NCBI RefSeq assembly: GCF_009749525.1
Contig: NZ_WOAC01000020.1
Span: 26,029 to 90,028, forward strand
DNA length: 64,000 nucleotides
Source of the DNA: Mesorhizobium xinjiangense
GTDB taxonomy: Bacteria > Pseudomonadota > Alphaproteobacteria > Rhizobiales > Rhizobiaceae
Reading direction: 5' to 3'
Shown here: positions 25,144-33,937 of the stretch, piece by piece
Layout of the letters: every line of letters begins with the position of its first letter
Numbering within the stretch: the stretch's first letter is position 1
The notes under the pieces: model-generated
Seen by the model: only the letters and a program-made list of their open reading frames with translations
What the model was told of the DNA's origin: nothing
The model's database searches: none
Translations under genes and position numbers: made by a program

Positions 25144-25238
25144 GATTCTATGCCTTCGAGTTCGAGCCAGTTGATGTGCCGGCAACGCCTGTCAGTTCCG
25201 GACGTCTACAGCATGAGGCGGCATGCCCGTCAATCGCC

Positions 25239-26135
25239 TCAACGCTCAGCCTCCACCGTGCGCGCGAGCCAGGCCAGAAACGTTTCTGCCAGGGCGCTCG
25301 AACGGCGCGGCGACAGGGTGGCGAAATAGCCGGTGCCGATGTCGATTTCGCCGTCCGGCCAGGGAGCCAGATTGCCTTCCGAGACCAGGGTCGCGGTGAT
25401 CGAGCGCCAGCCCAGCATGAGGCCGCGCCCGTCAAGCGTGGCCTGAACCGCCTGAACATAGTTGTCGAAGGTCTCGCCGCGTCCGGCCGGCCGGCTGCGC
25501 CCGCACGCCTTGAAATATTCCCGCCATCCGGCCCAATGCCCGTCCGCCGGCCCGCGCACATGGATGAGCGGCGCGGTGTCGAGGCCGCCGCCCTGCGCCA
25601 GGATACGCTCGATCAGGGCTGGCCGACCGACCGGGCAGACGATTTCCTCGAACAGCTTGACCGTTTCGCCGTCGCTCCAGTTCCCGCTGCCATAGCGCAG
25701 CGCGATGTCTATCCCGGGCAGGATGGCCGGCAGATCGGTGGGCGGTGCCTGGACGTTGACGATGGCGCCGGGCTGCTCGGCATAGAAATCCGGCAGGCGC
25801 GGCATCAGCCAGTAAGTGGCCATGCCGAGCGTGCAGGCGACCGTCAGCGCCTGGTCGGACACCCCCGCCTGGAAGCGGATGTCCTCGATCGTCGTGGCGA
25901 TGAGGTCGATGCCGTCGTGCGTGGCGCGCGCCAGCTGCCGGCCCGCCTCCGTCAGCCCCGCCGGCCGCGTGCTCCGATCCAGGAGCGGCGCCCCCACATG
26001 GTCTTCCAGCGCCTTGAGCGCCTGCGTGACGGCGGGCTGGGTCACGTTCAGGCGGCTTGCCGCTTCGCGCATGGATCCCAGCCGGGCGACCATGTCGAAT
26101 GTCGTGAGGAGGCGGAGCGGAGGAAGTCGGTCCAA
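25239..26135 (-). CDS. LysR-family transcriptional regulator (GcvA-like)
   Basis: 298 residues starting at a TTG codon, since no ATG precedes the conserved opening RLPPLRLLTTFDMVARLGSMREAA. The helix-turn-helix RLNVTQPAVTQALKALEDHVGAPLLDR is followed by the two-lobe effector domain. It is divergent from the dioxygenase gene. Two 15-bp direct repeats (CTTAATCnAGGGCTT) bracket the shared promoter region, the likely operators. By the usual LysR arrangement it should activate the dioxygenase-aldolase pair. Confidence 0.88.
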   Translation of the reverse strand: MDRLPPLRLLTTFDMVARLGSMREAASRLNVTQPAVTQALKALEDHVGAPLLDRSTRPAGLTEAGRQLARATHDGIDLIATTIEDIRFQAGVSDQALTVACTLGMATYWLMPRLPDFYAEQPGAIVNVQAPPTDLPAILPGIDIALRYGSGNWSDGETVKLFEEIVCPVGRPALIERILAQGGGLDTAPLIHVRGPADGHWAGWREYFKACGRSRPAGRGETFDNYVQAVQATLDGRGLMLGWRSITATLVSEGNLAPWPDGEIDIGTGYFATLSPRRSSALAETFLAWLARTVEAER

Positions 26136-26137
26136 AA

Positions 26138-26152
26138 CTTAATCCAGGGCTT
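26138..26152. promoter_or_regulatory. LysR-type operator candidate, site 1
   Basis: CTTAATCCAGGGCTT followed by AA, containing TTAA-N8-TTAA symmetry and thus the T-N11-A core of LysR sites. It almost abuts the lysR start, so occupancy would autoregulate. A 14/15 match recurs at 26216. Confidence 0.5.
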
Positions 26153-26215
26153 AATTTGAGATTATCAATAATGGCCTTTTTTCGTTGTACGGCAAGGGGC
26201 AGTCTCCGATCGAAT

Positions 26216-26230
26216 CTTAATCAAGGGCTT
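26216..26230. promoter_or_regulatory. LysR-type operator candidate, site 2
   Basis: CTTAATCAAGGGCTT, a direct repeat of site 1 with one mismatch, 18 bases before the dioxygenase start. Its closeness to the start codon is more typical of repression or of an activation subsite overlapping the promoter. Confidence 0.45.
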
Positions 26231-26247
26231 TGACTTAGGGACCAGCC

Positions 26248-27387
26248 ATGAACGACATGCAGATCGCGACGGTGCCCGTGCGCCTCTCCGACAAGGGGCT
26301 TCGGGTGACGCTTCCCGATGGCCGCGAAGGCTATTTCAACTATTACTGGCTGCGCGACAATTCTCCGACATCCTTCGACAGTGCGACGCGCGAGCGCACC
26401 TTCGACATTTTCCATCTCGACGAGCCGCCGAAGGCGGAAACGGCCGAGGTGGAAGGCGACACGCTGGTGATCCGCTGGCAGGGCGAGGATCATGTTTCGC
26501 CCTATCCGATGTCGCTGCTTGCCGCCTTTGCCGACGCCAAGCGGCGTCCGGATCCGGCGGATCTGCCGCGCAAGGCCTGGTATGGCGACCACTACCCCGA
26601 TATCGCACGGTTTTCGCAGCGCGAGCTCATGGCCGACAAGCGCAAGGTCGCCGACTGGATCGAGGCGATGCTGAGAGAGGGCGTGGCGATCCTGACCGAC
26701 ATGCCGGACAGCGACGAGGCACTGACCGAGACGGCCCATCTCATGGGCCAGGTACGTCCGACCTTCTTCGGCGAATATTTCGACGTGCGCACGCATATCA
26801 AGCCGACGAACCTTGCCTATACGGCCAAGGCGCTCGAACTGCACACCGACACGCCGGCCGAAGAGGTGGCACCTGGCGTGCAGTTCCTGCATTGCCGGGC
26901 GAACACGGTGGAAGGCGGCGGCAGCCTGTTTGCCGACGGCGTGGCGGTTGCCAACAACTTCCGCGAGCGCGATCCGGAAGGCTTCCGCCTGTTGTCGCAG
27001 ATCGACATTCCGTTTTACTGCGAGCATGACACCTACGACATGCGCTCGCGCCAGCGGGTCATCGAACTCGACGAGCATGGTGCGGTTTCCGGGCTGACGA
27101 TCAGCCAGCACATGGCCGACATGTTCGACCTGCCGCAGACGCTGCTCGACGATTACTACCCGGCCTTCTGCCGTTTCGGCAGGATGCTGCAGGAACAGCG
27201 CTACGTCATGCGCTTTTTGCTCAAGGCGGGTGAGTGCATTACCTTCGACAACCACCGCATCGTGCATGGCCGCGCCGCCTATTCGGCAACGAGCGGCTCG
27301 CGCTATCTGCGCGGCTGCTATGTCGACCGGGCCGAGATGCGCTCGACCTATCGCGCGCTCGTGTCCGAGGGCCGGTTCAAGGGGTGA
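26248..27387 (+). CDS. gamma-butyrobetaine hydroxylase-like Fe(II)/2-oxoglutarate dioxygenase
   Basis: 379 residues with the two-part architecture of this family. A small N-terminal domain (about 15-95) opens with LPDGREGYFNYYWLRDNSPTSFD. The TauD-type catalytic domain has HTD at about 202-204 (LELHTDTP) and the distal His in FDNHRIVHGRAAYS. In animal BBOX the N-terminal domain binds zinc through Cys residues after WLRDN; here those positions are Ser, Thr and Phe, so zinc binding is lost. Candidate substrates are gamma-butyrobetaine, trimethyllysine or another quaternary amine. The next gene starts 2 bases after the stop, so an aldolase acts with it, as in trimethyllysine-type routes. Confidence 0.78.
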   Translation: MNDMQIATVPVRLSDKGLRVTLPDGREGYFNYYWLRDNSPTSFDSATRERTFDIFHLDEPPKAETAEVEGDTLVIRWQGEDHVSPYPMSLLAAFADAKRRPDPADLPRKAWYGDHYPDIARFSQRELMADKRKVADWIEAMLREGVAILTDMPDSDEALTETAHLMGQVRPTFFGEYFDVRTHIKPTNLAYTAKALELHTDTPAEEVAPGVQFLHCRANTVEGGGSLFADGVAVANNFRERDPEGFRLLSQIDIPFYCEHDTYDMRSRQRVIELDEHGAVSGLTISQHMADMFDLPQTLLDDYYPAFCRFGRMLQEQRYVMRFLLKAGECITFDNHRIVHGRAAYSATSGSRYLRGCYVDRAEMRSTYRALVSEGRFKG

Positions 27388-27389
27388 CC

Positions 27390-28139
27390 ATGTTGCAAGA
27401 GAGCGCCGAAACCCAGGAACTGCGGCGGTTGCGCCAGGACCTCGCCGCGGCCTTCCGTCTGTGCCACCGCTTCGGGTGGAGCGAATCCGTCGGCAACCAT
27501 TTCAGCGCGGCGGTATCCGAAGATGGGCGGAAATTCCTGCTCAACCCGCGCTGGCAGCATTTCGCCACCATCCGGGCGAGCGACCTCCTGCTGCTTGATG
27601 CGGAGGATCCCGGCGTGATGGATCGTCCCGAGGCGCCGGATCCATCGGCCTGGGCCATTCACGGAACCATGCATCGCATGCTGCCGGAGGCGAAGGTGAT
27701 CCTGCATTGCCATTCGCCTTATGCCGTCGCGCTGGCCTGTCTGAAGGATCCGAGGCTCAAGCCGCTCGACAACAACACCGCGCGCTTCTTCGGTCGCGTC
27801 GGCTATGACCTGGATTTCGGCGGCATCTCCGACGACGAAACCGAAGGCAAGCGGCTCGCCGAGGCGATCAGGGGCAAGACCGCTTTGGTCATGGGCAATC
27901 ACGGAGTCTCGATTGCCGGCGAAACCGTGGCCGATGCCTTCGAGGACCTCTATTTCTTCGAAAAGGCTGCCCAGACCATGGTGCTCGCCCTGTCGACCGG
28001 GCAACCGCTTGCGGTGCTGTCGGATGAGGTGGCGCAGGCGACCGCCGACGGCTGGGCGGGCTATCGCGGCATGGCGGCGCGGCACTTCGACCATCTCAAG
28101 TCGACGCTGGATGCCGAAGATACATCCTGGCGGGATTGA
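27390..28139 (+). CDS. class II aldolase/adducin-family protein
   Basis: 249 residues from the ATG at 27390, 2 bases after the dioxygenase stop. The zinc-binding motif is HCHS at about 111-114 (VILHCHSPYAVAL) and the third His is in VMGNHGVSIAG. FSAAVSEDGRKFLLNPR and HFATIRASDLLLLD match the family's phosphate/substrate loops. Members cleave phosphorylated or unphosphorylated sugar-like aldols. Tight coupling to the dioxygenase suggests it splits the hydroxylated product, but the actual substrate is not known. Confidence 0.82.
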   Translation: MLQESAETQELRRLRQDLAAAFRLCHRFGWSESVGNHFSAAVSEDGRKFLLNPRWQHFATIRASDLLLLDAEDPGVMDRPEAPDPSAWAIHGTMHRMLPEAKVILHCHSPYAVALACLKDPRLKPLDNNTARFFGRVGYDLDFGGISDDETEGKRLAEAIRGKTALVMGNHGVSIAGETVADAFEDLYFFEKAAQTMVLALSTGQPLAVLSDEVAQATADGWAGYRGMAARHFDHLKSTLDAEDTSWRD

Positions 28140-28170
28140 CGGTCCCACTTCCCGGGGCGACGCCGCCTTT

Positions 28171-29760
28171 TCACGTTGCGAGCATCGCCTCCAGTTCGCG
28201 GCGCTGCTCGTGCATCTTCAGGAAGATCTCATAGTCCCGGTCGAACCGTAGGCTGGCCTCGGGTGACGGGCGCCGCTCGGTGCCGCCCTGCTGCATCGCC
28301 GTGCAGGCCGAGACGAGGTCGCCATGCAAGCCCGCCGCCGTCGCCGCCACCATGGCGGTGCCGAGCAACACCGCTTCGTCCGTCGTCGGCTCGATGACGG
28401 CAATCCCGGTCGCATCGGCATAAAGTTCCATCAGGAGCGGATTGCGCGTGTGGCCGCCGGTCACGTGCAGCGTGTCGATGCCATGACCTTCGGCATTGAG
28501 CGTTTCGAGAATGTGGCGCACACCCAGCACGACGGCGACGGTGGTGCGCCAATAGAGCCGGCACAACCCGTCAAAGGAATTGTCGAGCGTCAGGCCCGAA
28601 ATCACGCCTGTTGCATGCGGGTCGGCGAGCGGCGAGCGGTTGCCGTGGAAATCGGGCAGGATGTGCAGGCGCGACGCGAGGTCCGGCCCTTCCGTCTCGC
28701 GCAGGGCGTAGACCCGTTCGGCAATGCGCCGGTGCATTGTCGGGGTGGGGTCGCCGCCTGCCACGTGCTGACGGACGATGTGATCGAGCAGCGCGCCGGT
28801 GGCCGATTGCCCGCCCTCGCCGATCCAGCAATCGGGTAGGGCGGCGCCCAAATAGGGGCCCCAACCGCCGGGAAAGGGCCGGTATTCGCGCGAGATTGCC
28901 ATGACGCAGCTCGACGTTCCAGCGATCAGCGCCAGGTGGCGGTCAATCGTGTCGAGATCGTTCGCATAGCCGCCAAGCACGCCGAGCGCGCCGGCATAGG
29001 CGTCGATCAGCCCGGCCCCGACCTTGCAATCGGTCGTCAGGCCGAGATCGCGCGCGGCCTGTGGCGTGAGCGGCCCGAGATCGGTGCCGATCGGCACGCC
29101 CTTTTCTGGCAGGCCGCCGCGCTCCGGCAGATCGGCCAGCCCCACGCCCGCAAGGAAATCCGCCTGCCAGCTCTGCTCTTCATGCGCCAGATAGGCCCAT
29201 TTGCAGGTCAGCGTGCCTTGAGAACGGGAATTCGAGCCGGTGGCGCGCGCAGACAGGAAGTCGGCCAGATCGAAAATGCGTCCCGCCGCCGCCCATGTGG
29301 CGGGCAGGTTGCGCTTGATCCACATCAGCTTCGGCGTCTGCTTTTCGGGTGACATCGCACCGCCTGCGAAGCGAAGCAGGGCATGGCCCGTTGCCGTGCA
29401 TTCGTCGGCTTCGCCGAGCGCGCGGTGGTCGAGCCAGGCGATCGTGTCCCAGCGTGCCTCGCCGCTGGGCGATACGCTCAGCTGCTCCCCGTCCGCGCGG
29501 CGGAAGACCAGTGAGCAGGTGGCGTCGAAGGCGATGCCCGAAACGGATTCCGGTGCGACTTTTGCTTGGCTCAAAGCCGCCCGGACGGCGCTCGAAACCG
29601 CCGCCCAGATGTCTTCGGAATCGTGCTCGGCATGGTCGGCCTGCGGCCGGTTCATCGCGATCGGGTGATCGGCGCGCGCCAGAAGGCTGCCGCTGCCGTC
29701 GAAGATGCCGGCGCGCGCACTGCCGGTCCCTACGTCCACGGCGCAGACATATCGGCGCAT
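28171..29760 (-). CDS. FGGY-family pentulose kinase (ribulokinase-like)
   Basis: 529 residues from the ATG at 29760, which overlaps the HAD stop as TGATG. Longer in-frame starts lie inside the HAD gene. The N-terminus CAVDVGTGSARAGIFD is the ATP-phosphate loop of the FGGY fold. GIAFDATCSLVF and GAGLIDAYAGALG supply catalytic and substrate segments, and TGGHTRNPLLMELYADATG is the C-terminal FGGY signature region. Sequence features resemble the D-ribulose/pentulose kinases (YDR109C type), longer than xylulokinases. As last gene of the polyol operon it would phosphorylate a ketose made by SmoS or MtlK. Confidence 0.85.
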   Translation of the reverse strand: MRRYVCAVDVGTGSARAGIFDGSGSLLARADHPIAMNRPQADHAEHDSEDIWAAVSSAVRAALSQAKVAPESVSGIAFDATCSLVFRRADGEQLSVSPSGEARWDTIAWLDHRALGEADECTATGHALLRFAGGAMSPEKQTPKLMWIKRNLPATWAAAGRIFDLADFLSARATGSNSRSQGTLTCKWAYLAHEEQSWQADFLAGVGLADLPERGGLPEKGVPIGTDLGPLTPQAARDLGLTTDCKVGAGLIDAYAGALGVLGGYANDLDTIDRHLALIAGTSSCVMAISREYRPFPGGWGPYLGAALPDCWIGEGGQSATGALLDHIVRQHVAGGDPTPTMHRRIAERVYALRETEGPDLASRLHILPDFHGNRSPLADPHATGVISGLTLDNSFDGLCRLYWRTTVAVVLGVRHILETLNAEGHGIDTLHVTGGHTRNPLLMELYADATGIAVIEPTTDEAVLLGTAMVAATAAGLHGDLVSACTAMQQGGTERRPSPEASLRFDRDYEIFLKMHEQRRELEAMLAT

Positions 29761-30467
29761 CAGACGGCCGGGGCTGCCGGCTCGGTGCCTGCGACCAGCG
29801 AGGGCAGTTGCGCCATGTCGTCGAAGATGGTTTCCGCGCCGAGCGGAGCCAGGGCTGCCTTCAAAGATCCGGGCACGGCGTGTGATCCTCCCGTAAAGCC
29901 GAAGACGCGCATGCCCGCCGCACGTGCGGCGGTCACGCCCGCGGGACTGTCCTCTATCACGAGGCAGTCGGTTGGCGCCACGCCCATCTCGCGCGCGGTG
30001 TGGATGAACAGATCCGGGGCCGGCTTGCCGCGCTCGACCATGGTGGCACTGTATATGTGCGGCTCGAGAAGTTCCAGCAGCCCCGTCACGCGCAGCGAAG
30101 TGCGGATGCGTTCCGGCTTGCTGGAGGAGGCCACGCAACGCGCGCAGGCAAGCGTCGTCAGCGTTTGGCGAATGCCCGGAATCGGCTGCAGTTCGGCTTC
30201 GAAGCGGCGGTTCAATTCGTCGCGCATGAATTCCAGATGCGCGTCGGTGATGTCGATGCCGAAATCGCCGCGCAGGATCTCGCAGGTCGAGGCCATGGAG
30301 CGGCCGAGAAAGCGGTCATAGGCGGTCGCCTCATCGATCGGGCCGCCCGCTTCGGCGATGACGTCGCGCAGCACGGCAATCGAGATCGGTTCGCTGTCGA
30401 CCAGCACGCCGTCGCAGTCGAAGATGACGAGTTTGGGTCCGGCCCGGCCTGTCGAATTCGCGTTCAC
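29760..30467 (-). CDS. HAD-superfamily phosphatase (beta-phosphoglucomutase-like subfamily)
   Basis: 235 residues. Motif I is VIFDCDGVLVDSEP (about 14-27), motif II a Ser/Thr in ARCVASSSKPERI, motif III Lys in ERGKPAPDLF, and motif IV CLVIEDSPAGVTAA. A helical cap sits between motifs I and II. These cytoplasmic enzymes dephosphorylate sugar phosphates or interconvert them. Genes of this kind recur in rhizobial and Rhodobacter polyol operons next to smo and mtl genes, probably as phosphosugar detoxifiers. It lies 54 bases after mtlK. Confidence 0.85.
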   Translation of the reverse strand: MNANSTGRAGPKLVIFDCDGVLVDSEPISIAVLRDVIAEAGGPIDEATAYDRFLGRSMASTCEILRGDFGIDITDAHLEFMRDELNRRFEAELQPIPGIRQTLTTLACARCVASSSKPERIRTSLRVTGLLELLEPHIYSATMVERGKPAPDLFIHTAREMGVAPTDCLVIEDSPAGVTAARAAGMRVFGFTGGSHAVPGSLKAALAPLGAETIFDDMAQLPSLVAGTEPAAPAV

Positions 30468-30521
30468 CCAAAATGTCCTGTTGCCTGTCCGGATCGATAC
30501 TTCGTTGTCGCGGCAATGCTT

Positions 30522-32006
30522 TTAGCCCGCTTTGCCGCCTATGTAGCCTGCCAGGGTGTCGCGCGTGCCGTTTTTCCAGAGCTTGTCGAGATGGCTGGAA
30601 AAGGCTTGCGCAAATCGGTCGGATCGGCTGACCTCGCCGAAAATGTCATGAAGGCCGAGAAAGGCGTCCGGATCGTTCCGTGCGGCCAGTGCGGCCTCCT
30701 TGAGCCGGCCGGCGGCGGCATCGTTGTAGTCGGTCGGCCGGCCGCTGTCGGTGGTCCCGGCGCAAAAGCGGCACCAGAGCGCCGAAACGAGCGACAGGCC
30801 GGTGATGTCCGCGCCTTCGTTCAGTCGGTCGGCGGTCGAGGGCAGGATGAATTTCGGCTGCCGGTTGGACCCGTCCTGGCAGAGCCGGGCGATCGTGTCG
30901 CCCACCTTCGGATTGGAGAAGCGGTCTTCGATCTGGGCGAAATAGGCCTTGAGATCGACGCCCGGTACGGGCGGCACGACCGGAATGATTTCCTCTTCTT
31001 CAAGCTTCGACAGGAAATCGCGGATCAGCGGTTCGGCCATCGCCTCATGGACGAAATGAACGTCCATGAGCGCGGCCGGATAGGCGATGGCTGCGTGGCC
31101 GCCATTGAGGATCCTGATCTTCATCAGCTCGTAAGGCGCGACATCGTCGACGAAGGTGACGCCGGCCTTCTCGAATGCGGGCCGGCCGGTTGGAAAGTCG
31201 TCTTCCATCACCCATTGGCGGAACGGCTCGCAATAGACCGGCCAGGCGTCCTCGATGCCGAATGTTTCGGCCAGATGGGCACGCTCGCGCGCCGAGGTTG
31301 CCGGCGTGATGCGGTCGACCATCGAATTGGGGAAGGAGACGTTGCCGCGCACCCATGTCGCCAAATCAGGGTCGCTCAGTTCGGCGAGGCCGACGACCGC
31401 GTCGGCTGTGACGTGGCCGTTGCCGGGGATGTTGTCGCAGGACATGACCGTGAAGGGCGGGATGCCCGCGTCGCGTCGCGTCTTCAGGCCGGCCAGAATG
31501 AGCCCGAAAACCGTCTTCGGATCGTCCGGCTTCGCGGCGTCGGCCGCGATCTGCGGATGCCCGGGATTGAATGTCCCGGTCGTCGCATCGATGAAATAGC
31601 CGCCCTCGGTGATGGTCATCGAGACGATGCGGATTGCCGGATCGGCCAACCGCGCGACGATGGTCGCCCGATCTTCGGGCCGCAGATAGTCGATCATGAC
31701 GCCAGTGACGCGCGCCGTGACCTTCTCGGCGTCCTGCTCGACGACGCTGGTCAGCCAGTCCTGACCCGCCAGCGCCTCGCGCATGGCGTTGTCGGCCGGC
31801 AGCACACCGGCGCCGACGATCGCCCAGTCATGGTCGAGGCCGTCATTCATCAGATCGTCGAGATAGAGGGCCTGGTGCGCCCGGTGGAAATTGCCGATGC
31901 CGAAATGAAGGATGCCCGGCGAGAGATCCGCGCGGCGATTGCGTGGGCGGGCGACGTCGGGCGCGAGCTGGTCGAGATTGGCGAGGGAGAGTTTCTTGAC
32001 GGTCAT
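30522..32006 (-). CDS. mtlK: mannitol 2-dehydrogenase (polyol-specific long-chain dehydrogenase)
   Basis: 494 residues, the standard length of the polyol-specific long-chain dehydrogenases. The N-terminal nucleotide domain has GILHFGIGNFHRAHQALYLDDLM, and the catalytic signature KxxxxNxxH is seen in MKIRILNGGHAAIAY. These NAD-dependent, metal-free enzymes oxidise mannitol, and often arabitol or sorbitol, at C2 to fructose or xylulose. The start shares one base with the smoS stop. It is part of the smoEFGKS-mtlK operon. Confidence 0.93.
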   Translation of the reverse strand: MTVKKLSLANLDQLAPDVARPRNRRADLSPGILHFGIGNFHRAHQALYLDDLMNDGLDHDWAIVGAGVLPADNAMREALAGQDWLTSVVEQDAEKVTARVTGVMIDYLRPEDRATIVARLADPAIRIVSMTITEGGYFIDATTGTFNPGHPQIAADAAKPDDPKTVFGLILAGLKTRRDAGIPPFTVMSCDNIPGNGHVTADAVVGLAELSDPDLATWVRGNVSFPNSMVDRITPATSARERAHLAETFGIEDAWPVYCEPFRQWVMEDDFPTGRPAFEKAGVTFVDDVAPYELMKIRILNGGHAAIAYPAALMDVHFVHEAMAEPLIRDFLSKLEEEEIIPVVPPVPGVDLKAYFAQIEDRFSNPKVGDTIARLCQDGSNRQPKFILPSTADRLNEGADITGLSLVSALWCRFCAGTTDSGRPTDYNDAAAGRLKEAALAARNDPDAFLGLHDIFGEVSRSDRFAQAFSSHLDKLWKNGTRDTLAGYIGGKAG

Positions 32007-32779
32007 CAGTTCATCCAGTTTCCGCCGTCGACATTGTAGGTCTGGGCGACGATGTATTCGGCCTCGGCGCTGGCCAGGAAGACGGCCATGCCGGTCAGGT
32101 CCTCCGCCCGGCCCATCCGGCCATAGGGGACCGCCTCGCCGACCAGCCTCTTCTTTTCCCCGAGCGGGCGGTTCTCATACTGGGCAAACAGCGAGTCCAC
32201 ATGGTCCCAGTGCTCGCCGTCGACCACGCCGGGCGCGATCGCGTTGACGTTGATGCCATGGCGGATGAGATCGAGCCCGGCCGACTGGGTGAAGCTGACG
32301 ACGGCGGCCTTGGTGGCGCAGTAGATCGCCACCAGCGCCTCGCCGCGGCGCCCCGCCTGGCTCGCCATGTTGATGATGCGCCCGCCCTTGCCGCGCGCGA
32401 TCATGGACCGGGCAACGGCCTGCGTGGTGAAGATGGTGCCCGAGACGTTGACGGCGAACAGCCGGTCGTAGCTGTCGCGCGTGATGTCGACGATCGGCGC
32501 CAGGTCGAACAGGGCGGCATTGTTGATCAGGATGTCGATTCCGCCCGCCTTGCCCTCGACAGCCCTCACTGCCGAGTCGATCGATTGCTGGTCGGTCACG
32601 TCGAGCGGCACGGCGAAGGCCGCCGCGCCGATTTCGGCGGCGCATTGTTCAGCCGCTTCCAGGTTGATGTCGCCGATGGCCACTCCGGCGCCTTCGCGGA
32701 TATAGGCTTCGGCGAAGGCGCGGCCGATACCGCGCGCCGCGCCCGTGATCAATGCGGTCTTGCCGGCAAGTCTTGTCAT
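32006..32779 (-). CDS. smoS: sorbitol dehydrogenase, short-chain family
   Basis: 257 residues of the classical SDR family. The cofactor loop is TGAARGIG at about 12-19, NNAAL follows near 86, and the catalytic triad is Ser in [12 protein letters not shown] plus YCATK. The Asp in [11 protein letters not shown] dictates NAD preference. It closely resembles Rhodobacter SmoS, which oxidises sorbitol to fructose and galactitol to tagatose. It overlaps smoK by 4 bases, giving translational coupling between importer and first enzyme. Confidence 0.92.
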   Translation of the reverse strand: MTRLAGKTALITGAARGIGRAFAEAYIREGAGVAIGDINLEAAEQCAAEIGAAAFAVPLDVTDQQSIDSAVRAVEGKAGGIDILINNAALFDLAPIVDITRDSYDRLFAVNVSGTIFTTQAVARSMIARGKGGRIINMASQAGRRGEALVAIYCATKAAVVSFTQSAGLDLIRHGINVNAIAPGVVDGEHWDHVDSLFAQYENRPLGEKKRLVGEAVPYGRMGRAEDLTGMAVFLASAEAEYIVAQTYNVDGGNWMN

Positions 32780-33777
32780 TTGATGGTCTGCCCGTCCTTG
32801 TCGAAGCGGTGGATCTTGGAGGGATCGGGCGTCAGGTAGACCGGCTCGCCGTGACGCAGGGCGAATTCGCCGTCGGCGCGTGCGGTGACCTGGCCGATCC
32901 CGTCGACATGCACGTGCAGCAGCGTGTCGGAGCCGAGATGCTCGGCAACGCCGACGGTGCCCTTCCAGGTGCCCTCGGATTTCGACAGCTGCAGGTGTTC
33001 GGGCCTGATGCCGACCGTCTTGCCGTCGAGCTTGGCGGCTTCGTCGCCCTCGACAAAATTCATGCGCGGCGAGCCGATGAAGCCGGCGACGAAGAGATTG
33101 TTCGGGCTGCGGTAGAGCTCCAGCGGCGTGCCGACCTGCTCGATGCGCCCGGCATTCAAGACCACGATCTTGTCGGCCATGGTCATGGCTTCCACCTGGT
33201 CATGGGTGACATAGATCATCGTGGTGGCGAGCTTCTGGTGCAGTTCGCTGATCTCGAGCCGCATCGTGCCGCGCAGGGCGGCGTCGAGATTGGACAAGGG
33301 CTCGTCGAACAGGAAGGCGCCGGGCTGGCGCACGATGGCGCGGCCGATGGCGACACGCTGGCGCTGGCCGCCGGAAAGCTGGCCGGGGCGCCGGTCGAGA
33401 TAGTCCGTCAAGTTGAGCGTTTCGGCGGCGGCACGGACCTTGCCGTCGATGGCGTTCTTGTCCTCTCCGGCCATCTTCAGCGGAAAGGCGATGTTCTTGT
33501 AGACGCTCATATGCGGATAAAGCGCATAGGACTGGAAGACCATCGCCAGGCCGCGTCTGGCCGGCGCTTCGCTTGTCACGTCCCGCCCGTCGATCGAGAT
33601 GGCGCCGGCCGTCACATCCTCGAGCCCGGCGATCAGCCGCAACAGGGTCGACTTGCCGCAACCCGACGGGCCGACGAAGACGACGAACTCCCCGTCCTCG
33701 ATTTCGAGGTCGATCTCGGGGATGACATTTGTCGTGCCGAAGGATTTGGCGACTTTCGACAGCGTTATCTGGCCCAT
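32776..33777 (-). CDS. smoK: polyol ABC importer, ATP-binding protein
   Basis: 333 residues from the ATG at 33777. A longer in-frame reading would translate the GC-rich repeat element upstream and was rejected. It has Walker [11 protein letters not shown]-loop [20 protein letters not shown], signature [16 protein letters not shown] and Walker [15 protein letters not shown]-terminal MalK-like regulatory domain (about 235-333) contains GIRPEHLQL. It energises the SmoF/SmoG permease. Confidence 0.94.
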   Translation of the reverse strand: MGQITLSKVAKSFGTTNVIPEIDLEIEDGEFVVFVGPSGCGKSTLLRLIAGLEDVTAGAISIDGRDVTSEAPARRGLAMVFQSYALYPHMSVYKNIAFPLKMAGEDKNAIDGKVRAAAETLNLTDYLDRRPGQLSGGQRQRVAIGRAIVRQPGAFLFDEPLSNLDAALRGTMRLEISELHQKLATTMIYVTHDQVEAMTMADKIVVLNAGRIEQVGTPLELYRSPNNLFVAGFIGSPRMNFVEGDEAAKLDGKTVGIRPEHLQLSKSEGTWKGTVGVAEHLGSDTLLHVHVDGIGQVTARADGEFALRHGEPVYLTPDPSKIHRFDKDGQTIK

Positions 33778-33791
33778 GCTTCCCTCCATTT

Positions 33792-33925
33792 TTCCCTCCC
33801 CCTTGAGAGGAGGGCGGCCAACAGCCGGAGGCGGTTGGCCGGGTGGGGTGGTTGATGTAGTGCTCGGCCGCCGGGACCCCACCCGGCTCGCTTCGCTCGC
33901 CACCCTCCCCTCAAGGGGGAGGGAA
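33792..33925. repeat. GC-rich inverted repeat inside the smo operon
   Basis: A 134-bp element whose ends are TTCCCTCCCCCTTGAG and CTCAAGGGGGAGGGAA, with an inner GGGTGGGGT/ACCCCACCC pair and a GGCTCGCTTCGCTCGCC segment. It separates smoG from smoK, which are otherwise tightly packed. Elements with these ends are common between rhizobial genes. It could form a stable hairpin in the transcript and lower smoK expression. Confidence 0.7.
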
Positions 33926-33937
33926 CCGCCGCCCCCA

